Shown: positions 1 through 13,717, counted from the first letter of the stretch. The stretch is 64,000 nt of DNA from Canna indica (GCA_034359265.1 CP136891.1:83718001-83782000); one strand, 5' to 3'. Program-made: numbers and translations. Notes: generated by a model not told the origin, from the letters alone.

Positions 1-477
1 AAGCAACATTAAAAAATTGAAGTAGAAACGTCAGGAGGGACGTAAGCCCCGAGGAAGATGGACAAGGGGAAATGTACCAGAAGACATAGGCGAGATCCAA
101 GCCAACACATGTTTAGATCCCACTAGAAATTTAGGAGGAACATGAACAAAAAGGCAGGTACATGCTGTCCACCAATTCCCTCCCCAAAGATTCAGATTCT
201 TTCTCCAACAGTGAGGCAAATGGTTTCCCCTCCGGTGAAGTGGACAAAACAGTGAAGCAATGTATTGAACCTTAGTTTAGTGCTTTTAGCCAATACCACC
301 AGTAACTTGAACTCTTTTTACTTTCCTCGTGCACCTCTTTATGGAAGCTTAGTGGGTTGGTCATCGAAAAGGAAGAGAGGTGAACGTCATGGACTAATTA
401 ACTCTAGTTGAGAATAGAGATGATGATGAGGCGTAAAAGTTCAGGCCACTTTGAGATTCTTTCAAGGTGTATCATAT
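1..477. other. Unassigned left edge
   Basis: Mixed-composition sequence with no gene I can recognise. A 62-codon open frame on the minus strand (31-219) has no family motif and no visible splice context, so I do not call it. It could be flank of a gene lying outside the window. Confidence 0.4.
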
Positions 478-1091
478 TAGGGCTGGCAATGATCCAAGAC
501 GGCTTACGTGTTGCTCACGGCTCGGCTCGTTAATAGCTCAATAAGCGAGCTGAGCTTGAGCTCAAAGTTTAGGCTCGTTTAATAAATGCGTCGAGCTTGA
601 GTTTGGATATGTCCGGCTTGTTAGCTCATAAGCCAACTATATATATATATATTATAATCATTTTAATGTGTAATCTTTTGTAAAATATTTATTTTAGTTA
701 TTAATAAAGTGAGAATTTTAAAAAAAAATTCTTAATTATGTTCATAAATATATTTTTTCATATTTTTATATAAAGCTTAAACAAATAAAAAGTAATTTAT
801 AATTTTGACATCTACATTCTTAAAATTAAATTCTTTATAAATAATAATTTAACATATAGTTGAAATTTTAGTATTTGTTTGATTAAAATATAATGTTGTT
901 TTTCATAGGTTATATATTGTTTCCATAAGATTCGAGCCAAATCCATCGGGCTCAAGTTGCTCACGAGCTCGAGCCGAAGAAATGAGCTCACTTTGTTATC
1001 AAGCTGAGCTCGAGCCATGTATATTTCAATCGAGCTGAGTCGAGCCAAGGTGCCCCCGCTCGGACTCAGCTCGGCTTAAATCCACCCCCTA
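478..1091. mobile_element. hAT-like MITE, GCTCGAG-rich family
   Basis: The ends are inverted (TTAGGGCTGG at the left, CCACCCCCTAA at the right) and the subterminal arms are rich in GAGCTCGAGC/GCTCGGCTCG. The flanks atcatatt (471-478) and atcatatg (1092-1099) match at 7 of 8 bases, as expected for a hAT 8-bp target duplication. The interior is AT-rich and has no transposase, so it is non-autonomous. Related elements lie at 11.8 and 29.5 kb. Confidence 0.7.
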
Positions 1092-2225
1092 ATCATATGT
1101 CATATGTCGATCGAGGCGGTGCACTTCGAGCTTTAGTTGGGCCTAGAATGCATCAAATGGGCCGGGCTAGATTGCTAGATTTTCACCCCTTCTTAGTCCC
1201 AGGAAAGATGACAACAGCTGTATGGCCGTGAAGGAAGCTTTTTATCTCTTGTCCTGGACTTTTATATCTTTATGGGCCACAATTTTTAAATTTATCGAGT
1301 AAAAAAGATTTTTTTTTATAAAAAATCTTAATTGATTCTCATTTCCAATGAAATATAATTTAATTATCATTTTCATGAAATTCAATTTCGATTTCGATTC
1401 TCCCTCGAAACTAAATTGCCTGAAACATTTTTAGCTTTCTGTAACTAATTCCAATTTCATAGTAGAAACAAAAAAAATTGCAATTTAAGTGTTAAAGTAA
1501 GAAATATAATAGAATTTCATTTCTCACATTCGGAATGATAATAATATATTTTCCTAATTACTATTTTACTTAATTTTCCTTATGCATAATTGACTTTTAT
1601 AACATAAAGATGATTTATACTAGGGCATAAACAAATATAAATAATTTGACAAGTAAATAAAAATTTTGTTTTAATAATTATCTCGAGATAAAGCTCTAAT
1701 AGGCACACTACAACTTAATATCAAATTCATATTAGGCAGAAAAAGAGTTAAATTACAATTATAAAAAGAAACATAACTTACCTTATTAAAAGAGATCATT
1801 ACAATTACAATTATATATATATACATTTAATTTCTTCCACGCTATGGTTACCTTATTTCCGCAGTGAATTAGGAAACTAATTAGTTGAGGAAAAGATGTA
1901 TTATATTCGAGCAAACATAAGGTTGTGTTGAATATTTTAGTAAAATAAAAAGGGTCTAAAAATTCATTTTGATTTCTTCAACAAAAGTTTGTCTAGTAAT
2001 TTTGATAGAACTTCCGATTATATAATTTTAAGTTTTTAACCCATTGGAATTTTTAAATTTTCATTCTCATGTTTTCAAATACGGAAATCTAATAAAAATT
2101 ATGAAAACGAACTTCCATATTCATACTTTTCATCAACTCCAAACAAGCTGTTCGTATATTTGTCAGTATCAAATATTTCAACAGTAGCTGCAATAGGTTT
2201 TAATTAGAAGATGGTTTTGAAAAAA
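1092..2225. other. AT-rich intergenic
   Basis: No gene is visible here. The stretch has short A/T runs and small TA microsatellites, and separates the left-edge MITE from the CBL gene 3' flank. Confidence 0.5.
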
Positions 2226-2252
2226 TGGGGGGTGGGGGGGGGTGGGGGGGGG
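2226..2252 (+). repeat. G-tract, possible quadruplex
   Basis: Three long runs of G broken by single T residues, about 27 bases with almost no other base. It lies about 490 bp beyond the stop codon of the minus-strand CBL gene. Such a run could fold as a G-quadruplex on the plus strand, which would be C-rich in a CBL read-through transcript. Function is not shown. Confidence 0.6.
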
Positions 2253-2738
2253 AAGGCAAGGGAATGAAGAGAACATTCAACTAACAATATCAAAAATGCC
2301 ATGGACATGTACACAAAAGCAACAGGTTTACATATCAGATTCTATTGACCTTACTGACCTCAATACACATATAAGAGGAGAAGAAGAGGAGGAACATATT
2401 TGCACATTACTGATTCTGGTGGAAATCAGTCAAGAGAATGGCATGCAGAATCACCATGACAAGAAAAGCGAATAACCATAAGCAACACTCACATAGTCAT
2501 ATGTACATGACAAGAGTCCAAAGATGATACAAAGGCAACAATCCATACATAATACAGCAAAATTGATATGCATGGATTGCTTCCTCGGGCTTCAAATATT
2601 GTACCATATGTGCCTCATGCAGATCCAGCATTAGTCTGGCAGAAAGGTTTTTTGCAGCCATCAAAATCATCATCTTATATAAGAACTGCCTCGGCGGAAC
2701 CTCTGGCATAGTGGTTGATAACTTGATATCATACAATA

Positions 2739-5700
2739 CTAGATGGCCTCCGTCTCACTGTTTTCGGAGTGTATGATAAAGCTAGGAAATGACATGGTTA
2801 TGTCCCTGCAACAAGAATATCCATATGCTCCCACAAATGAGATGGAGATTATGCAGAGACAAATATATATTCAATCTGGTAAAGTTAAATTTAGGTTTAG
2901 GGTGAAATTATCTTTATGTTATGTAGGACAAAATGGAAAGAAAGTAAAATGTTCAATCTCAAACTTATTGCGGCGATCAACATCATGAAATGCTATGCGA
3001 AGCTGGTCAGGTAGAATTACTAAAGATTGTGGGCATCGCATGTTTTTGGGTCGACCATTGTTGTTTATTTTCTGCGAATAGAGCACGCTCTGCTAGTGAG
3101 CCTACCTAGTTCGGTTGGGGGTTTGTATTTTGTTTTCACTGTGGTTCTATTTTAGTTTTAGTTTTGAACTCCTCTTTTTCTGACCTACTTTTCATATCTA
3201 ATGAGAAGTTCCTGACTACCTATTCTGTTATTCTGTTGCCTCAGAAAAGAAATGATATAATTACCAAAGAAAAATAAGTAGAAGATTTCAAGAAACTCAT
3301 ATTAGCTGATTTTTTATAGTTCCTCACATTAAAGTAGAAAACTCTAGCCAATATCAAATGAGGATAGATATTAGAAGAGACCGGAGAGACCCGGAGAGAC
3401 ATTGAAGTGTAGAATTCAGTTTAGGACTCACTTTAAGTATGGAAGAGTCATAATTCGGATCAAAGATGGATTTTGTTTAACATAATCTCTCCATTCATCT
3501 AGGTCTATCTTGCCATCGCCTTTTGAATCTGCTTGATTGAAAGTCTGCAGAGACGACAAATTGAAATTAAATTTGGGCAAAAAAATTTACAACTACAAAT
3601 GGATCTAATATGTCAAACAGGCTACATCCAGAAGTATCAATCTCACCTTATCAACAATTGTATCAATAAGTTCATCTGAAAGAACCAGGTCTGACTCAGT
3701 GAGAAGAGCCTGCACCATCTCCTTCAACTGTATAAAATATCAACCAATGATAAGATTTTTCTTCCCCAATGAGTTGAAGCATGAAAACATTTATAATAAA
3801 CTGTACATACAGTTTAATTGTTTGCCGCCAAATAACTTGCATCATATGCAGCACTTTAGATACTTTTCTCTCTTATTTGGTTGTCTATGGTTACTTCATT
3901 GGTCAGCACTTGATTGAAGTGAAATTTTATTATATCTGCTTCACCAACAAAAAGTAGTGCTGCAAAGGAATTGAACAGAGCAGCTTTACCCTTCTCATGT
4001 TCACTTTGTAAAACTTTAGTCAAGTTCAAGATCAAGCTAGAGCTAGCAAAAGTCAAGCTCGAGCTTGGCTTGTTTCAGTTCTTTTAAGCTCGAGTTAACC
4101 TCATCTTGGCACATTTATGCAACTAAGCAAGCACACTTGAATTTTTCATGGCTTGACTTGTTTATACTGTTAAACAAGCCAAACTTGAAAGTTCACTTTG
4201 CAAGGAAAGAAACGTGTGTAAGGTATATGTAAATTTGACTCTAAGTACACCCAGTTAGACTCCAGTGGTATCTGATTACTTAAATTAACTAAATTCAATC
4301 GCATCTAAATTTATTATATATACATAGTTTTGAAACAAGCTTTTTATCAATCGAATTTCTTCATGAGCTGAGTTTCCCTCGCTCAGATTTGTCTCTTAGA
4401 TATCCAGTCAAACGTGAATGAACTTTTATCGAGACAATCTCTGTATTAAACTTTTCGCAATTGAGTTGGTTCTTGCAAACATAACAAAAAGGAGATATAT
4501 CGATCTTTTTCATATAGACAAAAAACCAACCATCCATATGTTCTTTGAATACTTAAGATAGAAAAAATGAAATCTAAGACCAAAAAAGTAAGAAATTGCA
4601 CTCACCTCCTCGCGTTCTATGAAGCCAGTGTGCCTTAAATCATACAATCTAAATGCATCTGCAAAAAAAAAAGTAAAGAATTTAGATATGAGAGATATGC
4701 ATAAAGAGGAAAAAGTTTTTTATAACAATTAGAAACTAGCCCAAGCAATTACTCATTTATCTAGTTCACTTCTAAAACCAGTTACCAGTATACAAGAAAT
4801 TCCTCATACATGCAATTTTCTCCGATTCTGGAGCATTTGGGTGGAAGACACTAAGTGATCGAACAAATTCTCCAAAATCAATAACCCCATTGCGTTTTAT
4901 GTCAAACAAGTCAAACACCTGTAAAAAAACACTTGTCAACATGGCTAATTGAGCATTTTTTATTAAGCTCATCAATCGAAAGAAATCATATCCTTGAGAC
5001 GTAGTGAAACAAAAAGAACATGTTATACTAGGTATAGTACTCACCCTGTCTGCAAATAGATTTTTCTTGTTGCTGTTCCTGAACAAAGCAAGTTGGAACT
5101 CTTCCTGCTCAATGATGCTGTTTTAGAATAATGTATAATGGCAACACAAACAGATAATATAACTGAATAAAAGTTGAATCAGTAAGTAAAGTAGCTAGAT
5201 ACCTTATGGATAAGCCCATCTTTTATAATTGAACAGCTCAACTTTTTAAATAGCTCATAAAGAGCTTCTACTTCATTTACAGTGACTGCCATACAATACA
5301 AGATAAAGATATCATTTCAGTAATTTCTAATACATTGTTTTCAAAAAAAAAAAAGTAATTTCTAATACATAGTCATAAATATTCTGCATCATATAAAGCT
5401 GTTAAGCAAATATGAGAGCATCATAAAGCACGAACAAATATCAAGTTATGAGACAAAAAGTTCAAGAGCATCAAAGCAATGCATCAAAATGGAACTTAAA
5501 AATAAGAATGCAATCAAGTCCTGAAATTCCAGAACATAGTAGATGACTTGAGAAGGCAAAGTGGCTGTATTTGCAGTCCCAGTGGTAATGTACAACAGCA
5601 AAGCATGGGCAGCGCAAGAGTGGAGTCATAGGGTGTTCCTAAGCATGAAAAACAACTCACAAATTGTTTTAGAAGCAAGAACCACGGGATCCTCATATCC

Positions 5701-5742
5701 AGGGGTGTATTTGTTTGCATTCTTAGAAGTAACACAACCCAT
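2739..5742 (-). CDS. Calcineurin B-like (CBL) calcium sensor, CBL4/CBL8 type
   Basis: Encodes a 215-aa EF-hand protein that would bind Ca2+ and recruit and activate CIPK kinases. Coding exons (high to low coordinate): 5661-5742, 5203-5285, 5045-5104, 4810-4918, 4606-4658, 3647-3727, 3432-3544, 2739-2805. All introns are GT-AG and phases agree (648 nt). The N-terminus MGCVTSK carries Gly2/Cys3, the myristoylation/palmitoylation signature of membrane-anchored CBLs. EF1 is the atypical CBL loop near residues 44-57 with Lys (SIIKDG) where Arabidopsis CBL4 has Asp. EF2 is 81-92 ([12 protein letters not shown]), EF3 118-129 and EF4 162-173 ([12 protein letters not shown]). The C-terminal FPSF (200-203) is followed by Ser207, at the position CIPKs phosphorylate in this family. 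Intron 6 is the longest (3728-4605). Family assignment is firm; CBL4 versus CBL8 orthology is inferred from the N-terminus and [18 protein letters not shown] block. Confidence 0.93.
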
Positions 5743-6370
5743 CGAGACGATAGGCAGCTCAGTTCAGCTCTAAGATCTTGCTTAAGATGAGCACCTGAGA
5801 ACAAGATGGAGAAAACACAATAACAATTAGAATACACACACACACATACGGAACAGTATAATATATGAGAATAAATCAACACTGAAAAAATTTAACCACA
5901 AGAAAACAAAATGACAAAGCTTTTAGAACATGGTCGATTTGAGAATATCTAGGAAAATCAAAGCACAAAGTAACTGGACACCAAACGAATGGTCACGTTG
6001 ACATGATTCCCTTCCAAAAAAACATGCCCTCATCCTTTCAGACAAAACGAGACAGAGAAACTAAATCAAAAAGTTCGAGTTCGTGACTTTTAATCTTAAA
6101 GAGAACAAAAGGATGAAAAGATTCACAAGCCAAAGAAATGATCTCAGCCCAACAAAGAGAAAGAGACGATCTTTCTGGCGCTGAAAGAGAAGGCGGAGAG
6201 AAACCCCCCCAAAAATTTGGAGAGGAAGGAAGATCGAATGAGATCGGAAGGGAAGGGAAGCAAACCTGGGTCGTAAGAGGATATCCGGCAGCGCAGGAGA
6301 AATGTTGATGATCTCCCCTCGGAATTGGAGTCGAAGAAATAATCAAATGAGTGATGTCGTCGTCTCCTCG
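5743..6370 (-). other. CBL 5' UTR with a probable leader intron
   Basis: Upstream of the CBL ATG (5742) there is an acceptor-like ttctcag ending at 5795. A donor-like cag/gtttgc lies just below 6266, giving a probable leader intron of about 470 bp (5795-6265) and a first non-coding exon ending at 6266. Its 5' end is not defined. Leader introns are common in plant signalling genes. Inferred from splice-site consensus only. Confidence 0.45.
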
Positions 6371-6665
6371 CTTTGCTTTGTTTCCCCGATCTTAAATTTA
6401 TAGCTAAACAAGTAAACAACTGATACTACGACAACGATGCCAAAAAGTCTAAAACCTTTTTTTAATGGTGAAAATGATTTTTAATTAAAAATAAACAGAA
6501 AATTACATTTGATGTTGATGTCTCTTTTTTTTAATTTAATTATCTTTTTCTAAATTTGAGCTTAACACATCATTCTCTTTTTCCTCCATGACCTTTCCAC
6601 TCATGTGATCCATATTGAATCAAAATTTCCTTTTTCTTTTTATTCTATTTGATAAAAAGTAATTA

Positions 6666-7637
6666 CAGCAATTTCTCATATTCGAATTTTAAAAATAAAT
6701 TTTTTTCAAATTCGGATCTAAAGATGAAGAATTCTTCAAATCGAATTGGATGGAATAAATACTCATTTTACCCCTGATCAAATATCTAACCAATGAGAGA
6801 TTTTGGTTAAAAATTAAAAAAAAAATATAATAATTTTAATTTACAAAAAAAAGAGGTATAATAGAAATAATATTTTATATTTTAAAAAATATATTTTCAA
6901 ACTCTCTAATGATATAGAAATGAGGTGTTAGAGTCTAAAAAATATATTTTCAAACTCTCTAAATCATTAGAGAGTTTTGCACAAAATCTATAAATCCAAA
7001 TTTAAATTAAACATTATAAAATATTTTTGATATTATAGACTTTGGGCAAAAGTCTCTAATGCATTTGAGATTTTTGTCCAAAGTTTATAAAATTAATTTT
7101 TAATTATGATGTTAGTAAAATATTTTTTGACCCAAATATGTTGATAGATTCTAGCACATCTTTTATATCACATATTTCTTTTTGTGAATTAAATTTTATT
7201 TTTTATAATTATAAAATTACTATAAATAAAATTCTATAATAGTTTTATAATTTTTTAAAAAAAATATTTAAATTCATAAAATATTTTTTTGATGATACAA
7301 ATGAGGTATTATGATCTAGAAAAATATTTTACATCAAAATATTTCATAATTTTTAATTTAAATTTAAATTTATAGACTTTGTACAAAAGTCTTTAATACA
7401 TTAGAGAGTTTGAAAAATATTTTTTTTTTCTAATATCATATTTTTATTATTAAAAAATATTTTATAAATTAAGATTATTTTTTTATATATTTTTTTATAA
7501 TTTTTAGTCAAACTCTCTAACCGGCCAGGGATAAAATGAGTATTTATTCCACTCAATTCTGATTTGGGGAATTTCCCATATTTAGATCCGAATTTAAAAA
7601 AATTTCATTCCCAAAATTCGAATCTGAGAAATTGCTG
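6666..7637. mobile_element. MULE-like non-autonomous element (CAGCAATTT family)
   Basis: Long inverted arms of about 120 bp start CAGCAATTTCTCA and end with its complement. Both arms carry the motif GGAATAAATACTCATTTTA. The flanks are a perfect 9-bp direct repeat aagtaatta (6657-6665 and 7638-7646), the Mutator-type target duplication length. The interior is AT-rich, with repeated blocks such as 'agtctctaatgcatt', and has no transposase. Related copies lie at 13.7 kb and, partial, at 52.0 kb. Confidence 0.75.
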
Positions 7638-7646
7638 AAGTAATTA

Positions 7647-8673
7647 TTAGTATATTTACTTAATATGATGCGATAAAATAGGATAGAAATGAGAATTTAT
7701 TGGATAAATTTTTTTTATCGGGTGCACATCTATAATATTAATTTTATATTTTTTTAATATTATTTTTTTTAGTTCATGCACTAAATAAATAGTGAATATA
7801 AATTCATCTCTCATCGTATCTTTTTTATCCTATAAAGCAAACATATCATAAGTGTTACTTTTATAGATTTTCATTTTTCTAGACAATAAAAAATAGAGTT
7901 AAAAATCTGTTTGATGAATTACTTTCCACGAAAATAAATATTTAAAAGACAAAAAGATTTTCAAGATATCCTTTTAAAAAGAAAAACAAAAAACAAAGAA
8001 ATCCTTCTTATTTTCCTACTTTTTATTTTTAATTTCAAAAAAAAAATAAAGTACAATGGTATTTTCGTAATTAAAGTGAAATCCACATAAAAATGATTTT
8101 ATTTTCATTAACTTAGTTGAAAAAATTTAAATCCATATTGAGTTTTAAATTGGTTGGTTGTTTTTCTAATCAATTTAATTAAATCCAAGAAACATGTGTT
8201 TAGAAAAAGAAAATCTAAATTATGAATCAATTGACCCAAATTCTATGGACTAGTAGTTGCCAAAATTAATAATTTCTTTTACCAAATAATTAAGTCAATT
8301 GCCATTTAAAGATGTTCTACAAATAATTCCTATATGTTATATTATCCAATTAGTCAACTGGCTATAATTTATAAGCTTTTACTTGGTATCATCACTAATA
8401 ATTAATTGTTTATGCAATTTAGGGGCCCAATCCAACTAGATCTTACAAGCTACATTTTTTTCCCCATAGAGCAACCATAATTAATTAAATGTGAAACACA
8501 ATAATTATTTCTTTTTTGAGGGGATAGATGATGACAAGACTCAAGAGGGTGAGATTGCTAGATTCTCATGGATGAGTAGATGACAAACCCTAAAGAAAGC
8601 AAATCTTTAATTAATGGACTTAATTTAAAGGAACATGTAGTCACATGAGGAGCACCATAAAACAAGATCCCTA
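7647..8673. other. AT-rich intergenic
   Basis: Nothing gene-like is visible on either strand. A/T homopolymer runs dominate. The stretch ends where duplicated unit A begins. Confidence 0.5.
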
Positions 8674-9871
8674 AATTTATTTGTCCCAACACTATGTCAG
8701 TATGTCTTATTCTAATCCCTCAATTTGATTTATGCATGATATTAAAATAATTTAAATGGTTTATTGTAGAGCTTCTTGAGTTCATTAATTATTTTAGTTA
8801 TTATTCTAGTCTTTTATAAAATATTAGATATATAGGAAAATTTGTCGCAAACTCTTTTTTTAATTTGTCCTAATTATTACATTCCGTTGTTCCTTAAGTC
8901 GAAACTACTTTATTGGAATTTTCTTAAATTGAAATATGAATATTAAAATTCTTAATATAATGCAAAAAAAATTAAATTAAAGCATTAAAGACGGATGCTA
9001 AAAATTCAAAAAAATATTGAACATATGAAATATATTTTTATAGTAAAAATAGATTATAAGGGTCTAATTTATTTATTTTTAGGTATATAATAAATTGACA
9101 TATTTAAAGAATACATATTATCTGTGGATAAGTTATTTTAAAAGAGTAAATTAAATCAAGGAAAATGATATTCGATTCATTGGACCACCATCAACATTTA
9201 TATTCCGTACTAGGATAATTAAATCATACACGTGTCAAAGTCTCGTACGTGAACAATTTGACCTAATTAAAATCTAGCGTATATTTGATCTAGCTACTTA
9301 ATTGTAAGATATATAAGATTTAAATCGAATTCATTAAAGCATGTGGTTGAAAAGGACTGCATGGACTTTCAATTGTAGGATTTAATTAATTTGTGACAAA
9401 AGAAATTAAGTTTGTAAAAGAAATCCTCCACTTTATGTCATCGTGGTGATAAATACATGGAACCTTAATTATTGGTGTTGAAAAATAAAATATATAAACC
9501 TAAATTATATGTGATATTTAATTTCTCCCCTTTTTTCTCATTTTTTCATCATCAATAATGCAATGCAATGCATGAGAGTAATTAATTAATTAATTAATAT
9601 ACCGTAGATGAGTCAGACTTTTAATAATTAGCATATTAGATTGTTAATTGTACCTCGTTAACTTTTTTTTTTTAATTTGACCACATTTAATTTCAATTTA
9701 GTTAGCCAAACTTAACTATTAATTTGATGTAAAGTTAGTCTATTTCATATGCAAATAATAAATTAACTTATAATTGTGGGTAGTATAATTGGTGGCAACA
9801 TCTTGTATGTTATTTAGAGATTTATAATTCAAATTGGTCACCTATTGTGATTTTCTATTTTTGTTTAAAAA

Positions 9872-10400
9872 TAATAATAAATAACAAAAATTTCCTCTGA
9901 ATTATGACATATTTGTAATTATTCCTAATGAACTTTGAAATTAGATAAAAAATGACTAAATTTTATAAAACTAACAAAAACACTCATAAGTTAACTCAAT
10001 GTTATTTATTTAACATAATTTTTTTTTTAAATGACACGTGACAATTTTTCATTAGTCCAAATATAAAAAGATAAATAAAAAAATTAATTAATAAATTAAT
10101 AAATTAAAATTTTAAAAATATTAGTTGCAAATTTATTTTCTAATTAACTTTTATAGCAATTAATATTTCATAATTTTTAATTTATTATTTTTTTTATGTA
10201 TCTTTTAATATTTGGACCAATGAAAAATTGTCATGTCTCATTTTAAATAAGATCATGTTAAATAAAAAACATTAAATTAACATATGAGATATTTTTGTTA
10301 GTTTCATAAAATTTAATTTTTTTTTTGATCTAATTTCAATATTTATGGAGGATAATTACAAATGGATCATAGTTTATGAAAGATTTTTTTGCTATTTATC
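9872..10400. mobile_element. Hairpin element with ~250-bp inverted arms (unit A)
   Basis: The left half (acaaaaac...tcaatgtt...tttggac order) returns as reverse complement in the right half around a short AT-rich centre, so the region could form one long fold-back. It is shared with unit B (17763-18280), so it was present before the duplication. No clear target duplication or transposase is visible, so the superfamily is uncertain. An in-frame stretch at 10345-10623 is fortuitous. Confidence 0.6.
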
Positions 10401-11785
10401 AAAAAAAAAAAATAACAACAAATTAAGTTGGTGTATACGCATGAATTTACTTTTTTACAAAAAAAATATAAAAATGAGATCATTGAGCACTTATACATGC
10501 AACTATAAGGCATTATATTATGCATTTTCAAACTCCGGAGGTAGAATAGTAATCCAAAATGCATATGGATGTAAAGTGAATGAATGCATATATTTAATTT
10601 GTGAATATTTATGGGTAACTTAATTTTAACTATATTTTAATATTTTATCGATGCCAATTTGGATACAAAGCTATCAAGGTTTGTACACTTTGGAAGGCAA
10701 CAATATATACATGTCATCAAAACTTATAAAAGTGGAAGTTAAAGCAACCATTAATTATAAATATTAAGTGGCTAATTTCCAAACGCGTAAGCATGGAGTA
10801 TTATATATCATGTTGAATCAAGGCACTATTGAGTTGACTTTGCTCATCTTTTTTAATTATTACTAATTCTTAATTAATTAATTAATAATTCCATGGAGAT
10901 TAATAGTATGCACATTTATCATATTAATTCACCGTCTGGGGATAAAATTTCCACTGCCTAAAACTAATGAGAAATCGACCTCATTTTAAAAAATATATAT
11001 AAGCATTAAATGGATGTCAGAATTAGAATTTTGACTCCTCAATCTAAATGTCACTAAATCAAAATCAAAAATAAAAAGAGAAAGAATATGAATATCGACC
11101 CTTGTTATAAATGTATTAGAATTTTGATTCATCTAAATACATGCACGTACGGTAACATGTGATTAAGAAAAAAAATTATAAAATTATTATATTTTTATTT
11201 TACAATGTTTTGGAAAAATTATATGTTAGGATTAATTTTTAGAATCAATGAAATAGAAAAGTGAAGTATGATTTTAAATCTTTAAGTTTAAGAAGGTATT
11301 TATAATTATTAAGGGTAATTAGGAAAAAAATTAATTGATGTGAGACTAAAAAATGTGTTTATAATAGTTGAGACTTGAGAATAGTTAGGAAAAAAATCTT
11401 AATCACATACTAAAAAAAAATCTAATTTTGTTAAAATAAAATAATTAAACTAGCGCCAATCTAGTGGCGTCTATTTGTCAAGTTTTTATTTAAATTAATT
11501 TTATTTTATTTTATTTTTTTTGAAACTAGTGCCTTCATAATCGATGGCTTTCTAAATTTTTGTTGTAGTGTTATATCATTTAGAAATCGAATTCTCACCC
11601 TAAATTAATCAATTAATCATGCAATTTAAATTTTCAAATATTATTTTGATTAAATTACTTAACATCTATATAATCAAAAAGTTTGAGCATTAATTGTGGC
11701 TCTTCGCCAAAACCAAATTATTAATATATACTTTAATAACTTAATTTATATTGACCCACTAGTAGGTTAGTAGTGAAACATAGGG

Positions 11786-12165
11786 GTGTAATCGAGCCGA
11801 GCTTGCTTGTGCTCGAGCTCGGCTCGTTTAAGAAATGTCGAGCTCGAGCTGGATCGAGCTTCAATATCCAGGCTCGAGCTCGGCTCGTTTAAGCTCGTTT
11901 ATTTTTCTCAAGCGTGATCGAGCTCGATTAAGCTCGGCTCAACTCGGGTTTATGCTCAACCTCGTATGAAATATTAATATTTATATAATTATATATAAAT
12001 ATATGAAGCTTGATTAGGCTCGCGAGTCGCTCGAGTCGAGTATTACTTAGCTCGAGCTCGACTCGCTCGTTTGTAAAGCTCAGCTCGAGCTCGGCTCGGG
12101 CTCGATAAGATCGAGTCGAGTTCAAGTTTTCATCGAGTCGATCTCGAGTAGCTCACGAGCTGGAC
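11786..12165. mobile_element. Truncated hAT-like MITE, GCTCGAG-rich family
   Basis: Starts TAGGGGTGTAATCGAGCCGA and is packed with GAGCTCGAGC/GGCTCG motifs like the 478 and 29457 elements. The expected CACCCCTA right terminus is not present; the right side stops at 'gctggacatatg', so it appears broken. It lies in the stretch of unit A (11.64-12.24 kb) that has no counterpart in unit B. Confidence 0.55.
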
Positions 12166-12570
12166 ATATGACTATATTGTCAATGGATTATGAATTTGAT
12201 TCTTACGTTGTAGCACTTTATACGTTTATTTTCGTATATATGTATACGTCTTGTAACGTGTCTTTTCACAACAATATATTACATGAATTTAAGAACACTA
12301 ATATAAAAAGCAACGAGCAATATTACTTGAAGTTACCATATTCAAAAAAATTTAAAATATAAAAATAATAATTAAAATATATATTTTAAAAATTAATTAC
12401 ATTAAATCACCATCACATATAAGCTAGCACTCGTTTTCTTTGTTTAATCTCAAAGACGTTAATAGTTAACTTTTTTGCAATTAGGTCTACCATTCTTAAT
12501 AATTAATTAATCATATCAAAACTCATGGTTGGGTAATTAGCTTGTCGAATATTTTGAATTATATTGAGAT

Positions 12571-12988
12571 TAGGGCGGTCCAAAAATCGGGTTACATTGA
12601 ACCAAATTTTGGTTCAGTTCGATTTCAGGTTCGATTCTTGATCCGAAGCGAAAATCGAATTAATTTTTTTAATTTTTAACCCAGGTAAGTAAATGGGTAT
12701 TGGGCAATAATTTTTCTACCTATTTGATTTCACTACTCGACACTGCCCCTACATTGCCCAGGTAAGTAAATGGGTATTAATTCTATAGTTATTATATTTG
12801 TTCATATTTAATAGCTTGTTGTGGCAGTATAAATGTGTAATATTTGATAATTTTCAGTTTTTTCGGATTGGAAATTGTTTTAGGCATAATTCGGTTCGGG
12901 TTCGGATTGAAATTTCAGTATGAAAAAAAATTTAATTTGATTTAATTCGATTTAGTTCGATTCGGTTTGAACCGAATGGATAGCCCTA
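12571..12988. mobile_element. hAT-like MITE (TAGGGC, unit A copy)
   Basis: Termini TAGGGCGGTCC and GGATAGCCCTA are inverted. The flanks are a perfect 8-bp repeat attgagat (12563-12570 and 12989-12996). Inside, a ~20-bp unit beginning cccaggtaagtaaatggg occurs twice. The paralogous copy in unit B is 21713-22251, so insertion preceded the duplication. Confidence 0.8.
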
Positions 12989-13496
12989 ATTGAGATGAAT
13001 TGAGAGAAAAGTATTTTTATTTAGATGAATTATTGAATATTCGTGTGCACCCTCCACATCATGGATCTACATCCCACTGATTCACTGTCCCGTCGGCATC
13101 GCTACCCGTATTAGTGAATGACATGTCACATGATACGTCAGCTCCGTTAAATAATTCTTAGCGTCATTTCAAAAATTATTGATGTAATTTCAACATCATA
13201 GGCAAATTAATTTTGATTTTAAGATCTTTGGGTTAATTTTGAGAGAAAAAATTGTGGATGACAAATAAATTCTCTTTTTAAGTAAATGGGAGGGGCAAAT
13301 TAATATTTTCTCCCTAACAAATTATTAAAATTCTCTTCTCTAATCACTCACATTCTTTTTTCTTAAAATTAACTAGCCATTCAAAAGGAAGTACTTGATC
13401 AACAATTAATTAATTGTGGCAAAAGAAAGTTTGAAAAAGAAATCCTCCACTTCATGTCATCGTGGCTACTCAATTATTGGTGTCGAAAAATAAAAT

Positions 13497-13500
<4 letters not shown>

Positions 13501-13533
<33 letters not shown>
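13501..13533. repeat. (AT)n microsatellite
   Basis: Uninterrupted alternating A/T of about 33 bp in unit A. The equivalent tract in unit B (about 22647-22663) is much shorter, so its length differs between the copies. Confidence 0.9.
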
Positions 13534-13538
<5 letters not shown>

Positions 13539-13717
13539 AACTATCTTTGAGCCACTAATTATCTTTGATATTTTCTCAATTTTTATCATCAATAATGCAA
13601 TGCAAGCGAGCAATATAGCAATTAAATAAGTAATTAATGCACTGTGGAAGAGTCAGACCTTTATGAGCATATTAGATTGTTTACCTCTTTAGGCATTAGC
13701 ATTTATTTTGGGCTAAA

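Noticed and set aside
7376..7420. CRISPR-like or satellite array from the repeated gtctctaatgcatt blocks
   Set aside because: The blocks are inverted, irregularly spaced and confined to a transposon interior; there are no regular spacers, and this is a plant nuclear region.
11300..11570. CACTA 3' end (ttttgttgtagtg at about 11558-11570, also 20709-20721)
   Set aside because: The terminus resembles CACTA, but no matching left end or transposase could be located, so I could not define an element.
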